Shown: positions 25,016 through 33,631, counted from the stretch's first letter. The stretch: 64,000 bases of DNA from Bacillus sp. CH140a_4T (GCF_008923725.1 NZ_WBPF01000002.1:27254-91253), one strand, 5' to 3'. The notes: generated from the letters alone by a model not told the origin. Program-made: numbers and translations.

Positions 25016-25582
25016 GTCGGTTACTTCGTCGCTCTTGGTTTATCTTTAATTGGTGGGGGGACATATGCTTATTTTAGTGATCAAGTTGTGTCGAATAACA
25101 CATTAGCCGCGGGGACATTAGATCTTACTATGCAGCCTACAACTTCTCTCAATTTAGATAATTTAAAACCGGGGGATAAAATTTTAAAAAAGTTCAATGT
25201 AAAAAATAGTGGTACGTTAGATATTAAAGATGTTCTAATGAAAGTAGATTATACCGTGAACGATTTGAAACTAGATAATCAGGAAGATGATTTTGGTAAA
25301 CATATTAAAGTACAATTTCTTTGGGATTGGGATCCAGCAAAAAGTCCTATATACGAAACAACTCTTGCAGAATTAAAATCACAAAATCCGGAAGTCGCGT
25401 CTCATAAAGTATTCCTTTCAAAATGGGCAGAGACGGGTGGATTAAAGGCTGGTAAGATGGATTGGTTCTGGATAAGGTTTATCTTTGAAGACAATAAAAT
25501 GGACCAGAATATGTTCCAGGGAGATAGTATTGCGATGAAAATGGAGTTCCAAGCGAATCAAACAGACGGACAAGAAAGATAA
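25016..25582 (+). pseudogene. 5'-truncated camelysin/TasA (CalY)-like gene
   Basis: The frame reads FVALGLSLIGGGTYAYFSDQ, the C-terminal half of a SipW-type signal peptide with its cleavage region, then SNNTLAAGTLDLTMQPTTS and the camelysin/TasA beta-sandwich (LDNLKPGDKILKKFNVKNSG). The first residues of the signal peptide and the ATG are missing: the frame runs directly into the terminator of the upstream fragment with no start codon before GTG 25088. CalY and TasA form biofilm fibres and act as a surface metalloprotease or adhesin in B. cereus. Export is not possible from the surviving start, so this is probably a pseudogene. Confidence 0.75.
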
Positions 25583-25609
25583 TATTGCAAGACCCATATA
25601 TGGTACATC

Positions 25610-25650
25610 TAAGACTTCTAAGATATAATATTTTTATTTTAGAAGTCTTA
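25610..25650. terminator. hairpin after the calY-like remnant
   Basis: TAAGACTTCTAA (25610-25621) is perfectly complementary to TTAGAAGTCTTA (25639-25650) across an AT-rich loop. Confidence 0.65.
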
Positions 25651-25679
25651 CTTTAATATTTAACACCGGGGTAATATTT

Positions 25680-25717
25680 GGGGTACAGCCAACATTTCGG
25701 AAATTTTGTACGCTAAG
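25680..25717 (+). mobile_element. Tn3-family 38-bp end (left end of the sigma/anti-sigma cassette)
   Basis: 38 bp starting GGGGTACAGCCAACATTTCGG and ending ACGCTAAG, directed rightward. It faces the inverse copy at 27973-28010 and encloses 2331 bp holding only the sigma/anti-sigma pair. The stretch 25718-26028 has a hairpin-like TTGGTT/AACC repeat near 25735-25770 and no gene. Confidence 0.85.
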
Positions 25718-26028
25718 CAAATTTTAACCTCAAAAAATTGGTTCCTGTACGATAAGAAACCGACTTTTTAGGCTGGTTTGTTTAACTATCACACCGTTTA
25801 AAAGAAAACTCTATAAAAATTCTTCTTCAATCTCCAATATCACCTTCCACTACAATATCTAATGGTTTTCTATCATATTTGAATAGATTTGACAGCAATA
25901 TAATCCAGAGTAAAAATTAGCCTAATGAATAAATAAGAAAATAATAAAATTTTTTTTGAGAATAAACTCTTAGACAGTTCGTTGTACTTTATGAAAAAGC
26001 TTTTTCAATCACATAAGGAGAAAAGTAA

Positions 26029-26592
26029 ATGAAAAGTTCATCGACAAACTTTATCAGTAGATTAAAAAAACAAAAAGAAGATGCACTCGAGTATATCATT
26101 GATGCATATATGCCACTCGTGAAAACCATTGTTACAAAAATTTTACACAATATGAAGAAAACAGATGTTGATGAATGTATCAATGATGTTTTTCTAACTG
26201 TTTGGCAAAATGCTCATCAGTTTCAAGGTGATACACAAGACTTTAAAAAATGGATTGGCATGATTACGAAATACAGAGCAATTGATCGATACCGTCAAAC
26301 TAAAAAGCAAGTCATACATGAACAACCGGACAAACCACTAGAACAGAAAGCAAGTGATTTACAAACTGAAGTAACTGTCTTGAAACGAGAAGAAAAAAAT
26401 GCATTGTTATTTGCGATTAGTCAATTGAAGGAAATTGACCGCGATATTTTTATAATGAAATATTATTTGGAGCTTTCAAATAGTGAAATTGCTGACAATC
26501 TAGGTCTATCGAAAGCTGCGGTCGATAATCGGTTGTATCGAGGTAAGAAAATACTAGCTACAAATACCAAGTTAAAGGAGTTATTTGCATGA
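26029..26592 (+). CDS. ECF-type sigma factor
   Basis: 187 aa with sigma region 2 (VDECINDVFLTVWQNAHQF then KKWIGMITKYRAIDRYRQ) and region 4 (LKEIDRDIFIMKYYLELSNSEIADNLGLS then VDNRLYRGKKIL). No region 3, as in ECF factors. The ATG at 26029 has AGGAGAAAAG upstream. Its stop overlaps the ATG of the DUF4179 gene by four bases, the usual sigma/anti-sigma coupling. It would direct RNA polymerase to its own and other promoters when released from the membrane partner. Targets are unknown. Confidence 0.92.
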   Translation: MKSSSTNFISRLKKQKEDALEYIIDAYMPLVKTIVTKILHNMKKTDVDECINDVFLTVWQNAHQFQGDTQDFKKWIGMITKYRAIDRYRQTKKQVIHEQPDKPLEQKASDLQTEVTVLKREEKNALLFAISQLKEIDRDIFIMKYYLELSNSEIADNLGLSKAAVDNRLYRGKKILATNTKLKELFA

Positions 26593-27608
26593 GTATGAAG
26601 GAATGGATAGATATGGATATCGATCAACTTGAGTTACTAGACGTAACAGACATCGAAAAGACACGCGTCAAACAACATGTACTCAAAAAACGCAAAAAAG
26701 CACCGATTTGGCGTAATATTGCCGTCGCTGCTGTTATTGTTGGAGCAAGTACAGCAACAGGTTTTGCATTTCCGTCTCTTGCAGCACAAATTCCGTTTAT
26801 GGATCATGTCATTAATTATTTTAATGACGAAGAGCAACACTATAAAAATTTCGAGGCCTTCTCTACTGATATTGGTCTTGCACAGACGAGTAATGGTACT
26901 ACGGTCATGATTGATAATGCCGTATATGATGGGACGAATATTACAGTATCCTATGCAATTGAAACCGAGCATCCATTTGGTGAAAATCTCGATACACTTG
27001 CACCTCACTGGTTTGATGTAAAGGGGTCAATAGCAAGTGGTGGTACGGGTAAAATTACAAAAATTAGCAATACTCGTTATGTTGGGATTGCGACACTTAC
27101 ACCTCACTTCAAAGATGATGTATATCCAGAAACGGTACAGGTAACTTGGGAGCCTACAACATTTACGAATCATGAAGGAGTAGAAGTAAAAGGTGATTGG
27201 TCATTCGACTTTTCATTAGATCGTTTAGAAGGAGATATACAGCTCGTGAATGAAACTGTACAGAGGAAAGATATGAATTTTACCTTAAAATCGGTTGAAT
27301 TCACGGATGTTTCGACAGTTATTGCCTATGAGCAAGTCGTGACAGACGAACTCCTTGAACAATGGCCAAGTGTAACACCAGTATTTCGAGTTTCAGATGA
27401 TCTCGGCCATGTGTACATGAATGGCACCGGTGGTGGTGGCGTTTCAACTGATAATGGGAAAAACTTTGAAGGAACGACAGCATTCGGTCCAATCCAAGAA
27501 GGTGCTAGTCAGCTTATTATCCAACCGGTTGAAATCGCAAGTCTTATGTCTGGTCAAGGTCACACCGAAATCGAACTCGATCCGGTTGTCATTGAGTTGA
27601 AAAAATAA
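26589..27608 (+). CDS. membrane anti-sigma factor with DUF4179 domain
   Basis: 339 aa. The first 40 residues are cytoplasmic and charged (DIDQLELLDVTDIEKTRVKQHV) and should hold the sigma factor. A single membrane helix lies at about 42-65 (IAVAAVIVGASTATGFAF). The rest is extracellular: a DUF4179 domain (EQHYKNFEAFSTDIGLAQ then NITVSYAIE) and a second beta-rich domain. Together with the upstream gene it forms a signal-responsive pair. The pair is enclosed by two Tn3-type ends, so it moves or once moved as a unit. Confidence 0.88.
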   Translation: MSMKEWIDMDIDQLELLDVTDIEKTRVKQHVLKKRKKAPIWRNIAVAAVIVGASTATGFAFPSLAAQIPFMDHVINYFNDEEQHYKNFEAFSTDIGLAQTSNGTTVMIDNAVYDGTNITVSYAIETEHPFGENLDTLAPHWFDVKGSIASGGTGKITKISNTRYVGIATLTPHFKDDVYPETVQVTWEPTTFTNHEGVEVKGDWSFDFSLDRLEGDIQLVNETVQRKDMNFTLKSVEFTDVSTVIAYEQVVTDELLEQWPSVTPVFRVSDDLGHVYMNGTGGGGVSTDNGKNFEGTTAFGPIQEGASQLIIQPVEIASLMSGQGHTEIELDPVVIELKK

Positions 27609-27972
27609 AATTGATATCCTCTGTAGAAGTTGATTAGTTGTCAAGTTTTACAGGGGTGTATTTTTATGGACTTTAAAGGTTTAAGCCATTAGATTCTTTT
27701 TGACTAAGAATATAGTTAAAGAATGCTGTTCCGTTTACTTAAATACACTTTTTCATAATCTCTTATTTATCTTAACGTAAATATCCATTTTCTCTTTCTG
27801 AAAAAGATACCATAAACGAACTTTATTTACATCTATCAAAACTGACTGAAATATGTTTGAAACCTAGTTCCAAAACTCATTACCAAAAACAAAGTACCAA
27901 ACTAAACAACAAATACCGTTTAAGGAACCTTCTTAACGTACGGAAAAATCAAGTTTTTTAAATGGAAAATTC
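27609..27972. other. gene-free stretch inside the cassette
   Basis: AT-rich sequence between the anti-sigma stop and the right 38-bp end. I see no open frame with a ribosome-binding site and no clear hairpin with a T-run. A CTTAACGTACGG motif at 27932 resembles the inner part of the element end (CTTAGCGTACG) 40 bp further on. Confidence 0.4.
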
Positions 27973-28010
27973 CTTAGCGTACGAAATTTGCGTTATGTTG
28001 GCGGGACGCC
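27973..28010 (-). mobile_element. Tn3-type 38-bp end (right end, pointing left, diverged)
   Basis: Its reverse complement starts GGCGTCCCGCCAACAT and ends ACGCTAAG, 38 bp in all. The outer GGGG has become GGCG. Flanking five-base sequences (TATTT before 25680, ATATA after 28010) do not match, so no target duplication remains. Confidence 0.7.
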
Positions 28011-28145
28011 ATATAGAATAAATATTTTTATAATTGATTTAATACTCACCTTTATGTAAGTACTTGTACTAAAAGTGCATACTTACATATTTACAGTGTT
28101 CACTTTATTATCAAGATATAAATAATACTTAAGGAGGACAAATCT

Positions 28146-28706
28146 TTGAAAACTCTTGTCATTGTAACACATCCCAGCATAGAAACTTCCGTCATTAATA
28201 AGCGGTGGATAGAAGAACTGAAAAAATATCCGGAAAAGTATACTGTTCACGAATTGTCTAAGGTTTACCCTGATGGAAACATAGATGTGCAAAAAGAACA
28301 AAAAATGGTTGAATCACATGGTAATCTGATTTTGCAGTTCCCTATACATTGGTTTAATTGTCCGCCTCTCCTTAAAAAATGGCTTGACGATGTTTTAACT
28401 TATGGATGGGCTTATGGTTCAAATGGAGGGGATAAATTAAAGAATCGCAAAGTTGCTTTAGGTGTAACTGCAGGAATCAAAAAAGAAGATTATAGTAAAA
28501 ATGGAAGATATCAGTATACACTTGAACAAATATTAGTTCCATTTAAAACGACATTCCTGTATTGTAATGCAGATTATCGTTCGTACTTTGCGTTTTATGG
28601 TAAAGAAAATAAGCCGGGTGGAAACGAAGAAGAAGAAAATGAGCCTGGTACAAGCGAATTGGAAAAAAGCGCTCAAGATTATTTGAATTTTGTTGAAAAC
28701 CTGTAA
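28146..28706 (+). CDS. flavodoxin-fold NAD(P)H oxidoreductase (KefF/MdaB/YwrO type)
   Basis: 186 aa starting at TTG 28146, seven bases after AAGGAGGAC. The flavodoxin-like fold is shown by TLVIVTHPSIETSVIN at the N-terminus and by LQFPIHWFNCPPLLKKWLDDVLTYGWAYG, the signature of NAD(P)H quinone and nitro reductases in this family. It binds FMN and reduces quinones or electrophiles with two electrons. The C-terminal part contains an acidic insert (GGNEEEENEPGTSE). It stands alone with its own terminator, just outside the Tn3-type right end. Confidence 0.9.
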   Translation: MKTLVIVTHPSIETSVINKRWIEELKKYPEKYTVHELSKVYPDGNIDVQKEQKMVESHGNLILQFPIHWFNCPPLLKKWLDDVLTYGWAYGSNGGDKLKNRKVALGVTAGIKKEDYSKNGRYQYTLEQILVPFKTTFLYCNADYRSYFAFYGKENKPGGNEEEENEPGTSELEKSAQDYLNFVENL

Positions 28707-28730
28707 TAGGTAGCTTTATAAAAGCTATAA

Positions 28731-28767
28731 AAAAGAAGTATCTCCTTCTTGAGGAGATACTTCTTTT
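28731..28767 (+). terminator. terminator after the oxidoreductase gene
   Basis: AAAAGAAGTATCTCC pairs with GGAGATACTTCTTTT around a seven-base loop. Confidence 0.8.
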
Positions 28768-29574
28768 GATTTAAACAAAATACTAGCTACCGCTGTACAT
28801 TCTCCATAGCGGATGCTTTTTTTCTTTGTTATATAAAATTTATATAATAAATAAGAAATTAACTAAGCGGACAATTGAACACTGAACTCATCATACCTCA
28901 CATATTGATTCATAACTAATAAATGTTTGTTTAATTTTCCTACACCTAATTTCTTCATCTCATAAATAAAAAAGATAAGAACCCCCCATTTATATATATT
29001 CAAGAATTATAGTTAGTTACAATATGAACTTCATTTTATTATAGTTAATGGATACTAAATATAAAGATACATCTTTCTGTAAGAATCCTACATTCTTCTC
29101 TATTTACCTAAACCTATATTTTTACTAATTTATTATAATATCGACATTGATTTAAAGTGGTTTATATAAAATAAATAAGTGAGATTTTTAGGAAGAGAAG
29201 ATGGAATTTCACTATCATTTATAAATTCACATAATTTTCAAATATTAAAAATCCGAATGTTAATATTTGTTATATAATGAAATCAAGCCATATGTAAGAT
29301 AGTTTCCCCGTTACGAGTAATGAGATAGTTTGATTCATCTTTTATACATTATCTGAAAAAGAACTTGTAGGAATCCCTCAAGTTCTTTTTGTTGAATAAA
29401 TAATTTTCAATGATTCTAAGATACTAAAACTGTATAAGGTGCTGCATAGACTATTCTCCCAAGGAGGAAGAAATGTAGTTATATTATATTTTAAATGACA
29501 ATGAATCAAATAGTTCATAAATAATATGTATTTATAATGATATTCCAGATAAATATTCTAAATCGATAATATTT
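28768..29574. other. long gene-free stretch with one orphan terminator
   Basis: About 800 bp of AT-rich sequence with no supported gene on either strand. A strong hairpin, AAAAAGAACTTG (29356-29367) with CAAGTTCTTTTT (29379-29390), has T-runs in both directions. On the plus strand it has no upstream gene, so a short non-coding transcript ending there is possible. Confidence 0.4.
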
Positions 29575-30552
29575 TTATCTTAAATATGGCAGTATATGTT
29601 GTTCGTATAGTGACTTTACAACTTCAGCATATTTCATACTTTTAGTGTTAGGCGAAAACATGTTCATAGGCATTGATAAAGAAAGATTGTACTCCTGATC
29701 TATCTCTACATTTACTGAGCCATTCATACTATTATCATTACTGCTGTCCACGTACCGACCAACTGAAAACTGGATTTGTTTGATTGAACTAAATAAGCTT
29801 CCTAACCATATTTTTAAGTTACCGTAATTTTGACCATTCAAATAAAATGAATATATAACCTTATCATTTGTTATATTTTTCTTTTGATAAATAAATGTTG
29901 AATTTTGACTTTGTAAAATATTTAAAATATCATCTAAGCCATTGATAATAAGATTAAAGTTTTCTTCGATAAAATAATTTTTTTCTAAATCTGTTGGTGG
30001 GCTTAATCTAGGAACCGTCACATCATTTAAAACAGGTCCAGTAGAATTATCCTGTGCTTTAGGTTTTCGTAGTTTTTTTTCGCCAATAGGACCTAAATCG
30101 AACATCGGAACTTTTTGTAATCGATAAATCAATTCTTCAAACTTATTATCAAATTCTGCTGAATTTGAAAAATCTATATAATTTATTCCCTGCAAATGAA
30201 ATGGAATAACTTTTTGAAGAACAGCAGGTTGACGAGTTAAAATGATTAATTTATCAAGATGTTGCTGAATAATAGGCAATGAAAGAATTGTTTCAAATCC
30301 CACTCCGCCTGCAAATCCATCAGCTTTGACTGTATATTTTTCAGTTAATACCATTATAATATAATCATCATCTCGCATATGTTCTACCATCATTTGATTT
30401 AAATTGACTGTTGAAGTAGATGTAATACCTCGATCGAAATTCGCATCATAACCTTCCGAACGAAGTTTTCTTACCAACTCTAATACCCATAGTTTGTGTT
30501 CTTCTGAATCCCAACTATAACTAACAAAAACTTTTTCAGGACTATTATGCAT
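29575..30552 (-). CDS. SEFIR-domain protein (candidate antiphage effector)
   Basis: 325 aa. Residues 7-160 form a SEFIR (TIR-related) domain: KVFVSYSWDSEEHKLWVLELVRKLRSEG, then DANFDRGITS, MRDDDYIIMVLTEKYTVKADG and GGVGFETILSLPIIQQ. Bacterial SEFIR proteins have been reported to protect bacilli from phages by NAD+ depletion. After a Pro-rich linker (LSPPTDLE) the C-terminal 125 residues form an unrecognised beta-rich domain, a likely sensor. The ATG overlaps the stop of the 169-aa gene by eight bases. Just upstream on the same strand are two DGQHR genes, which suggests a multigene defence system. Confidence 0.85.
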   Translation of the reverse strand: MHNSPEKVFVSYSWDSEEHKLWVLELVRKLRSEGYDANFDRGITSTSTVNLNQMMVEHMRDDDYIIMVLTEKYTVKADGFAGGVGFETILSLPIIQQHLDKLIILTRQPAVLQKVIPFHLQGINYIDFSNSAEFDNKFEELIYRLQKVPMFDLGPIGEKKLRKPKAQDNSTGPVLNDVTVPRLSPPTDLEKNYFIEENFNLIINGLDDILNILQSQNSTFIYQKKNITNDKVIYSFYLNGQNYGNLKIWLGSLFSSIKQIQFSVGRYVDSSNDNSMNGSVNVEIDQEYNLSLSMPMNMFSPNTKSMKYAEVVKSLYEQHILPYLR

Positions 30553-31054
30553 TTAAACCCTTCTCCCTTTTCATAATTGATACAATTTCGATTTGCTGAC
30601 TTCCTAAGTAAAGAAATTCCGGTCCTTTTTCTTCATTAAAATACTCAATATTCATAAAAACAGGTCTTAATGGAATTGGTTCATTTACAAAAGATATGGT
30701 CCCCACTATCTCATTAAGAAGATCAAAAATGACTGTTAAATCTAATATTTGTTTGAACCTATAATTTGATCCTGTTGGTAGATACTTGTTACAAAACGAT
30801 GACCATAATTTAGCGTAGATAGTAAATGACTGGTTATTATAATAAACTTTTTCATATTCATATGAACCAACGATTTCATATTGTTCAATAGAACCTTTTT
30901 GAAACATAATAAAGTCCCCTGATATATAACGATTATTAATTGCAATTACTAATTTTAATTCGTTCTTATCCCTTGTTATATGTTCTAATAACCCATTGTA
31001 ATGCAATTTCTTTAAAAGGTAATCCATAGCTTGTGCCTCTTGTATTGAGTACAT
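30545..31054 (-). CDS. SEFIR partner protein, 169 aa, unknown
   Basis: A longer frame begins at 31072, but ATG 31054 has AGGAGG seven bases upstream and is preferred. The protein begins MYSIQEAQAMDYLLKKLHYNG and appears alpha/beta with no membrane segment, no enzyme motif and no cysteines conserved by eye. Its stop overlaps the SEFIR ATG by eight bases, so the two are made in fixed ratio. Middle segment (FCNKYLPTGSNYRFKQILDL) and tail (EFLYLGSQQIEIVSIMKREKG) are not recognised. It may be a sensor, adaptor or inhibitor of the SEFIR protein. Confidence 0.7.
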   Translation of the reverse strand: MYSIQEAQAMDYLLKKLHYNGLLEHITRDKNELKLVIAINNRYISGDFIMFQKGSIEQYEIVGSYEYEKVYYNNQSFTIYAKLWSSFCNKYLPTGSNYRFKQILDLTVIFDLLNEIVGTISFVNEPIPLRPVFMNIEYFNEEKGPEFLYLGSQQIEIVSIMKREKGLNA

Positions 31055-31324
31055 ACCAGAGCCTCCTAACAATTAAAATACTAATTCAAACTTCATCTGT
31101 GCCAGTAATTTCTTCTTTTTTCTTAATAATACCAATACTTAGATATTCTTACTTGTATTATATAGAATAGAAAGAAAAGATGTGGTGAAATAACATTTTT
31201 TAACACCTTGTTTTTCATATAACTTATTTATATTTTCATTATAAAAAGTACAATCTTTATAACGTGTTTAATATTTTTAAATTAAATGTTATTTTAATAA
31301 AATATATAGAATATTAAACTCATG

Positions 31325-31369
31325 AAACCCAGTAATATCATACACATATGCTGATATCACTGGGTTTTT
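31325..31369 (+). terminator. orphan plus-strand hairpin in the SEFIR-DGQHR gap, repeated at 46825
   Basis: AAACCCAGTAATATCA pairs with TGATATCACTGGGTTT and is followed by TT on the plus strand, although no plus-strand gene is upstream. The block TTAAACTCAT plus CCAG, ATATCAT and ACTGGGTTTTT recurs at 46816-46872 beside the tyrosine recombinase. The rest of the gap 31055-31488 is AT-rich without a gene. Confidence 0.6.
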
Positions 31370-31488
31370 ATTTGGATATTTAATGACGTATTTAACAGAT
31401 TATAAAAAGATATAAACTTATTTTTACTTTTTACATATGAACTATCATTTATATAGGTTTACTTTTATAAACATTACCATTTTGAAGG

Positions 31489-32544
31489 CTATGCTAATTC
31501 ACTTTTTAAGATTTTTAATAAGGGTTGATGTCTATTATCTATAAAGGCTCGGAATTGACTGTTCATTGATTTAGAGGTAATCATGTATGGCTGAAATAAG
31601 GAATTTCGTATACTCCAGTCAAAATACTTTAATTTTTCTAATGCTAATTCCCAATCTGGAATCCATATTAAATCTTTTTCAGACTCAACTATAATCTCTT
31701 CATGTAGATAAAATGCAATTGCATTCTGCAATCCTTCATGGCCTAATACATATTTCATAACATCTCCAGGTATAGGAGGAAGCACATCAAATAAAACAGT
31801 AAAAAATTTGTCCAAAAATGCTAATATATCATCATACTTGTCTTGTATTAATTTTTCACCTTTTTTACCTATCTTAATTTTTCCAAATAACAAAGCAATA
31901 ATAAAATTTTTCAAACGTGCACTAGTGAAAAGTAAAGTATTATTTGGTCGTACAATTCTACTTTTACTTAACTCTACCCCTGCAATTTCAAGTGCTTGAC
32001 ACGTACTATAAGTATCCCTCACCAATACTCTCATAATATCTCTGGTATCGTATTGAGTTATTAATGACATAGATACCCGTTTAGCATTAGAATTAATATC
32101 CACAAAGACACTTTTTTCGTCTATATCTTTTAATCCAAAATATATTTGGGCAGTCAAAGTGCTATCCAATATATTTTCTCTTCTTTGTATATCACTAGTA
32201 TCTCGTATTAAATACTCTAGACCTTTAATACGATGTTGGCCATCAATTACTTTTAATTTCACTTCTGGATCTATACGCAATTCTTTCTTTTCCTTGTCAT
32301 AATACTTTATTGGGTCTTTAGTGAATGAAAACACAAGAGATGGTAAAAAAATACCAATATTTGAATCGAAAGAATCTATATATTTTGAAAGGGGCTTTAA
32401 TCTCGCATAATTAATTTCTCTATTAATCGAATTATCAATCATGAAAACTTTTAGCAGATCCCTCACAGTAATTTGTGTAGTCATAATAGCTTGATTATTA
32501 CCATTAATACGATTAATAAGTCCTTTTAATCTCACTTCAAACAT
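31489..32544 (-). CDS. DGQHR-domain protein B (DndB-like)
   Basis: 351 aa. It has the signature VIDGQHRIKGLEYLI at about residue 98 and the downstream FVDINSNAKRVSMSLI segment found in DndB and other DGQHR proteins (ParB/sulfiredoxin-like fold). DndB is the regulator or DNA-binding component of phosphorothioate DNA modification, but no dndA, C, D or E gene is in the window. Its ATG overlaps the stop of DGQHR gene A by eight bases. The two are paralogues with the same motif order. A 434-bp gap separates it from the 169-aa gene. It may act as a DNA-binding regulator or sensor for the SEFIR module. Confidence 0.85.
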   Translation of the reverse strand: MFEVRLKGLINRINGNNQAIMTTQITVRDLLKVFMIDNSINREINYARLKPLSKYIDSFDSNIGIFLPSLVFSFTKDPIKYYDKEKKELRIDPEVKLKVIDGQHRIKGLEYLIRDTSDIQRRENILDSTLTAQIYFGLKDIDEKSVFVDINSNAKRVSMSLITQYDTRDIMRVLVRDTYSTCQALEIAGVELSKSRIVRPNNTLLFTSARLKNFIIALLFGKIKIGKKGEKLIQDKYDDILAFLDKFFTVLFDVLPPIPGDVMKYVLGHEGLQNAIAFYLHEEIIVESEKDLIWIPDWELALEKLKYFDWSIRNSLFQPYMITSKSMNSQFRAFIDNRHQPLLKILKSELA

Positions 32545-33631
32545 TTAGCACCATCCCTGCATTTCTTTCATATCGTTTTAATAACATATCGGAAATTTTA
32601 GTTGTTATACGAGTACCTACTGTAAATCGATATTTTTTAGTTTGATTATTAAATGGAATTCCAACTTGTTTCAATTCTTTATTTTTATGAGACCAATCAG
32701 TTAAACGAATAGATTTGTGAAATAATTCCTCCATATCAAATTTTTCATCTTTTTCTCTTAATAAGTGAATGCATTTAGCAATTCCACGTAAACTGTTTGG
32801 ATTCATAATAAAATATTTATTTCTATCTAAACATTGATCTGGAGCGTATTTCATAAGTAGGGTGAGAAAATCTTCAACATTTTTTCGATATAACTCATAA
32901 TTAGATTTATCAATTTTACTTGTATAACTGTTTGTAATAATAATTCCATCATTTAAAGTTAGACATATATTATATAAAGTGGCAGCTGTCATTAATTTAG
33001 TAGTTGTTGTTTTAGCTCGAACTTCAAATTTATCTGGGGAAATGGATGGATGATTATAAATAATATCCTTGACTAGATTTCCACATAAATCATTTTCTTT
33101 ATACATAACTAAAAGAGTATTACTTACTCTAGATGACTTTGTATTAACATCTGTAAATAGTTGACGTTCTTGATCAAAAGTTAAGTTACTAAATATTTGA
33201 ATTGTTAAAGGGAAATTTTTTATGTAATTGAGTTTTTCTCGATCTTCTGAATTACGACTATTCTCTAATCTTTTCTTCAAAATTTTAAAAGCATGAATAC
33301 GATGTTGTCCATCTAATATAACCATTGTGTCATCTGTTTTTAAACGAAATTGGTCTTGCTCCTCATAAAAACTCCCTTTTCCTCTTGCAGAAAATATTAA
33401 AGGTGGAAAATAAATATTATTACCATCCAAACCGTATTGAATATATTTACTAATATTAGATACTTGCCTTTCAATCATTTCTCTCTGGACTGATTTATCA
33501 ATCTCTAGAAATTTCAAAACATAGTCCACAGTACATTGTGCTGAAATAACTTCATGACCAAACTGTTTCCCTTTGATACCATGTATTGTTATGTAATTAC
33601 TAGTAGAGTCAATTATGTCCTCAAAATTCAT
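32537..33631 (-). CDS. DGQHR-domain protein A (DndB-like)
   Basis: ATG 33631 has GAGGAGG nine bases upstream and gives 364 aa; a longer frame to 33724 lacks such a signal. The signature VILDGQHRIHAFKIL lies near residue 105, followed by LFTDVNTKSSRVSNTLLVMY, matching the second motif in gene B. N-terminal HGIKGKQFGHEVISAQC and VQREMIERQVSNISKYI segments resemble DndB N-termini. The protein is probably cytoplasmic and dimeric. It is the first gene of the island, read away from the resolvase and its res site (33808-33928). Confidence 0.85.
   Translation of the reverse strand: MNFEDIIDSTSNYITIHGIKGKQFGHEVISAQCTVDYVLKFLEIDKSVQREMIERQVSNISKYIQYGLDGNNIYFPPLIFSARGKGSFYEEQDQFRLKTDDTMVILDGQHRIHAFKILKKRLENSRNSEDREKLNYIKNFPLTIQIFSNLTFDQERQLFTDVNTKSSRVSNTLLVMYKENDLCGNLVKDIIYNHPSISPDKFEVRAKTTTTKLMTAATLYNICLTLNDGIIITNSYTSKIDKSNYELYRKNVEDFLTLLMKYAPDQCLDRNKYFIMNPNSLRGIAKCIHLLREKDEKFDMEELFHKSIRLTDWSHKNKELKQVGIPFNNQTKKYRFTVGTRITTKISDMLLKRYERNAGMVLNV

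Noticed and set aside
29575-30552. Reading the SEFIR protein as a classical TIR-domain protein
   Set aside because: The SYSWDSEEHKxWVLELVRKLR start and DANFDRG segment fit SEFIR better; the two families are related, so this is a choice of name rather than fold.
31489-33631. A phosphorothioate (Dnd) DNA-modification system
   Set aside because: Only DndB-like proteins are present; no DndA, DndC, DndD or DndE homologue is in the window.
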